Origin: Marinagarivorans cellulosilyticus
GTDB taxonomy: Bacteria > Pseudomonadota > Gammaproteobacteria > Pseudomonadales > Cellvibrionaceae
NCBI RefSeq assembly: GCF_021655555.1
Contig: NZ_AP023086.1
Span: forward strand, 3,564,685 to 3,628,684
Direction of reading: 5' to 3'
DNA: 64,000 nt
The position numbers were made by a program, and so were the translations under genes. A model generated the notes under the pieces. That model worked only from the letters and a program-made list of their open reading frames with translations. It was not told where the DNA came from and made no database searches. This document shows, piece after piece, positions 63,531 to 64,000 of the stretch (position 1 is its first letter; each line of letters starts with the position of its first letter).

Positions 63531-63906
63531 TCACGTGACAGATATAGAACCAATTTCAGTGGAGGTCGCGTACGCACTTCCTCAGAAACAAAAATTAATA
63601 GAGCTACTTGTAAAGCCTGGCACTACTGCTTTGCAGGCTGCGGAGCAATCCGGTATTAAATCGCATTTCCCAGAGCTGGATTTAACAAATGCTTCGATGG
63701 GCATTTTTGGCCAAACACTGGGAGTTAAGGGTTTGGCGCCGCCACAAAGTTATGAATTACATGCCGGTGAGAGAGTGGAAATCTACCGCCCATTAATATC
63801 GGACCCAAAAGAAGTGCGTAAACGTGTTGCCGCTCGGCAAAAAGCAGAGCAAGAAGCACTTAAAGCTTCTGCGGCACAAGTGCCGAGCAGCAAGCTAGAA
63901 AGCTAG
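63523..63906 (+). CDS. rnfH: RnfH family Ubl-like protein
   Basis: About 127 residues. The ubiquitin-like RnfH core VEVAYALPQKQKLIELLVKPGTTALQAAEQSGI is clear. The tail is Lys/Glu/Ala-rich. The start could be the ATG at 63523 (overlapping ratA by 8 bases) or a GTG at 63535, which is nearer to the family N-terminus; 63493 is also open. Function of RnfH is not known; it is usually beside ratA. Confidence 0.9.
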   Translation: MGNHVTDIEPISVEVAYALPQKQKLIELLVKPGTTALQAAEQSGIKSHFPELDLTNASMGIFGQTLGVKGLAPPQSYELHAGERVEIYRPLISDPKEVRKRVAARQKAEQEALKASAAQVPSSKLES

Positions 63907-64000
63907 TCGATCATACTCAGTAGTAATACAAAGGAAATAAACCAACCTAAGGCCGCTAGCGTTTGCCAAAAACGCAGCGGGTTGCGCTGTAATAAGGGCT
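63903..64000 (-). CDS. C-terminal end of a convergent membrane protein (partial)
   Basis: The minus frame open from the right edge ends in LRFWQTLAALGWFISFVLLLSMID then stop. The hydrophobic stretch with charged flank reads as a membrane helix. The stop overlaps the rnfH stop by 3 bases (CTAG shared). Only about 31 residues are visible, so the family cannot be named. Confidence 0.6.
   Translation of the reverse strand, partial: PLLQRNPLRFWQTLAALGWFISFVLLLSMID

Noticed and set aside
1..64000. CRISPR arrays, tRNA or rRNA genes, prophage
   Set aside because: I saw no regularly spaced identical repeats, no cloverleaf-like segments with a CCA-adjacent acceptor, and no block of phage structural genes. 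The lambda-P-like gene stands alone with its DnaT-like partner.

Overview
The window looks like a chromosomal segment of a marine-type gammaproteobacterium, probably Cellvibrionales or a close Pseudomonas/Oceanospirillales relative. The reasons are the MnmC fusion, the MoxR-DUF58-Bat operon, the large 180-kDa-class NAD-glutamate dehydrogenase, an Anr/Fnr regulator, a CobB-type sirtuin, and the order proA-nadD-rsfS-rlmH-mrdA-rodA-mltB-rlpA. Base composition is moderate and the coding style is uniform. I saw no rRNA, tRNA, CRISPR array, prophage block or intact transposase.

Layout. 1-5.5 kb (minus): xthA, an S9 peptidase, two flavodoxin-type genes and mnmC, cut by the left edge. 5.6-9 kb: prc on minus, then cysK on plus. 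9.1-10.9 kb: a compact plus-strand module of a stripped-down chemoreceptor-like coiled-coil protein, a CheX-like phosphatase and a lone CheY, closed by a strong terminator. 11-20.4 kb (minus): the overlapping moxR/DUF58/DUF4381/batA/batB-TPR/batD operon, then a 745-residue beta-propeller-like lipoprotein. 20.7-25.5 kb: gdhB. 25.6-26.9 kb: an HDOD gene bracketed by two inverted copies of a short MITE-like repeat. 27.1-30.8 kb: a minor-pilin operon (FimT/PilV/PilW/PilX types) behind a good sigma-70 promoter. 30.8-32.6 kb: an Fnr/Anr regulator and a sirtuin. 32.9-35.6 kb: a secreted four-repeat protein of unknown family and a split membrane/spermidine-synthase-like pair. 35.6-37.4 kb: a lambda-P-like gene and a triple DnaT-like-repeat gene, a candidate helicase-loading pair. 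37.7-44.8 kb: gyrA, pheA, tyrA, cysD, cysN. 45-48.8 kb: two tandem spondin-domain proteins and an OmpR-type two-component system, preceded by four direct repeats at exact 11-bp steps. 48.8-55 kb: a ZntB/CorA-like transporter, acetyl-CoA synthetase, a SlyD-like FKBP, a CZB-domain chemoreceptor and proA. 55-64 kb: nadD, rsfS, rlmH, mrdA, rodA, mltB, rlpA, a sodium:neurotransmitter-type symporter, ratA, rnfH and the tail of a convergent membrane protein gene.

Functional links. Sulfate activation (CysDN) and cysteine synthesis (CysK) are both present. The acetyl-CoA synthetase keeps the C-terminal lysine that CobB-type sirtuins deacetylate in other bacteria, and a CobB-type sirtuin is in the window. 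mrdA/rodA/mltB/rlpA form the cell-wall elongation and septal lytic group.

The best candidates for something undescribed are the receptor-tip/CheX/CheY module, the 11-bp-step operator in front of the spondin/two-component cluster, the MITE-bracketed HDOD gene, the DnaT-like/lambda-P-like pair, the split spermidine-synthase-like membrane pair, and the four-repeat secreted protein. All functional statements come from reading the sequence and from family knowledge; no database search was run.
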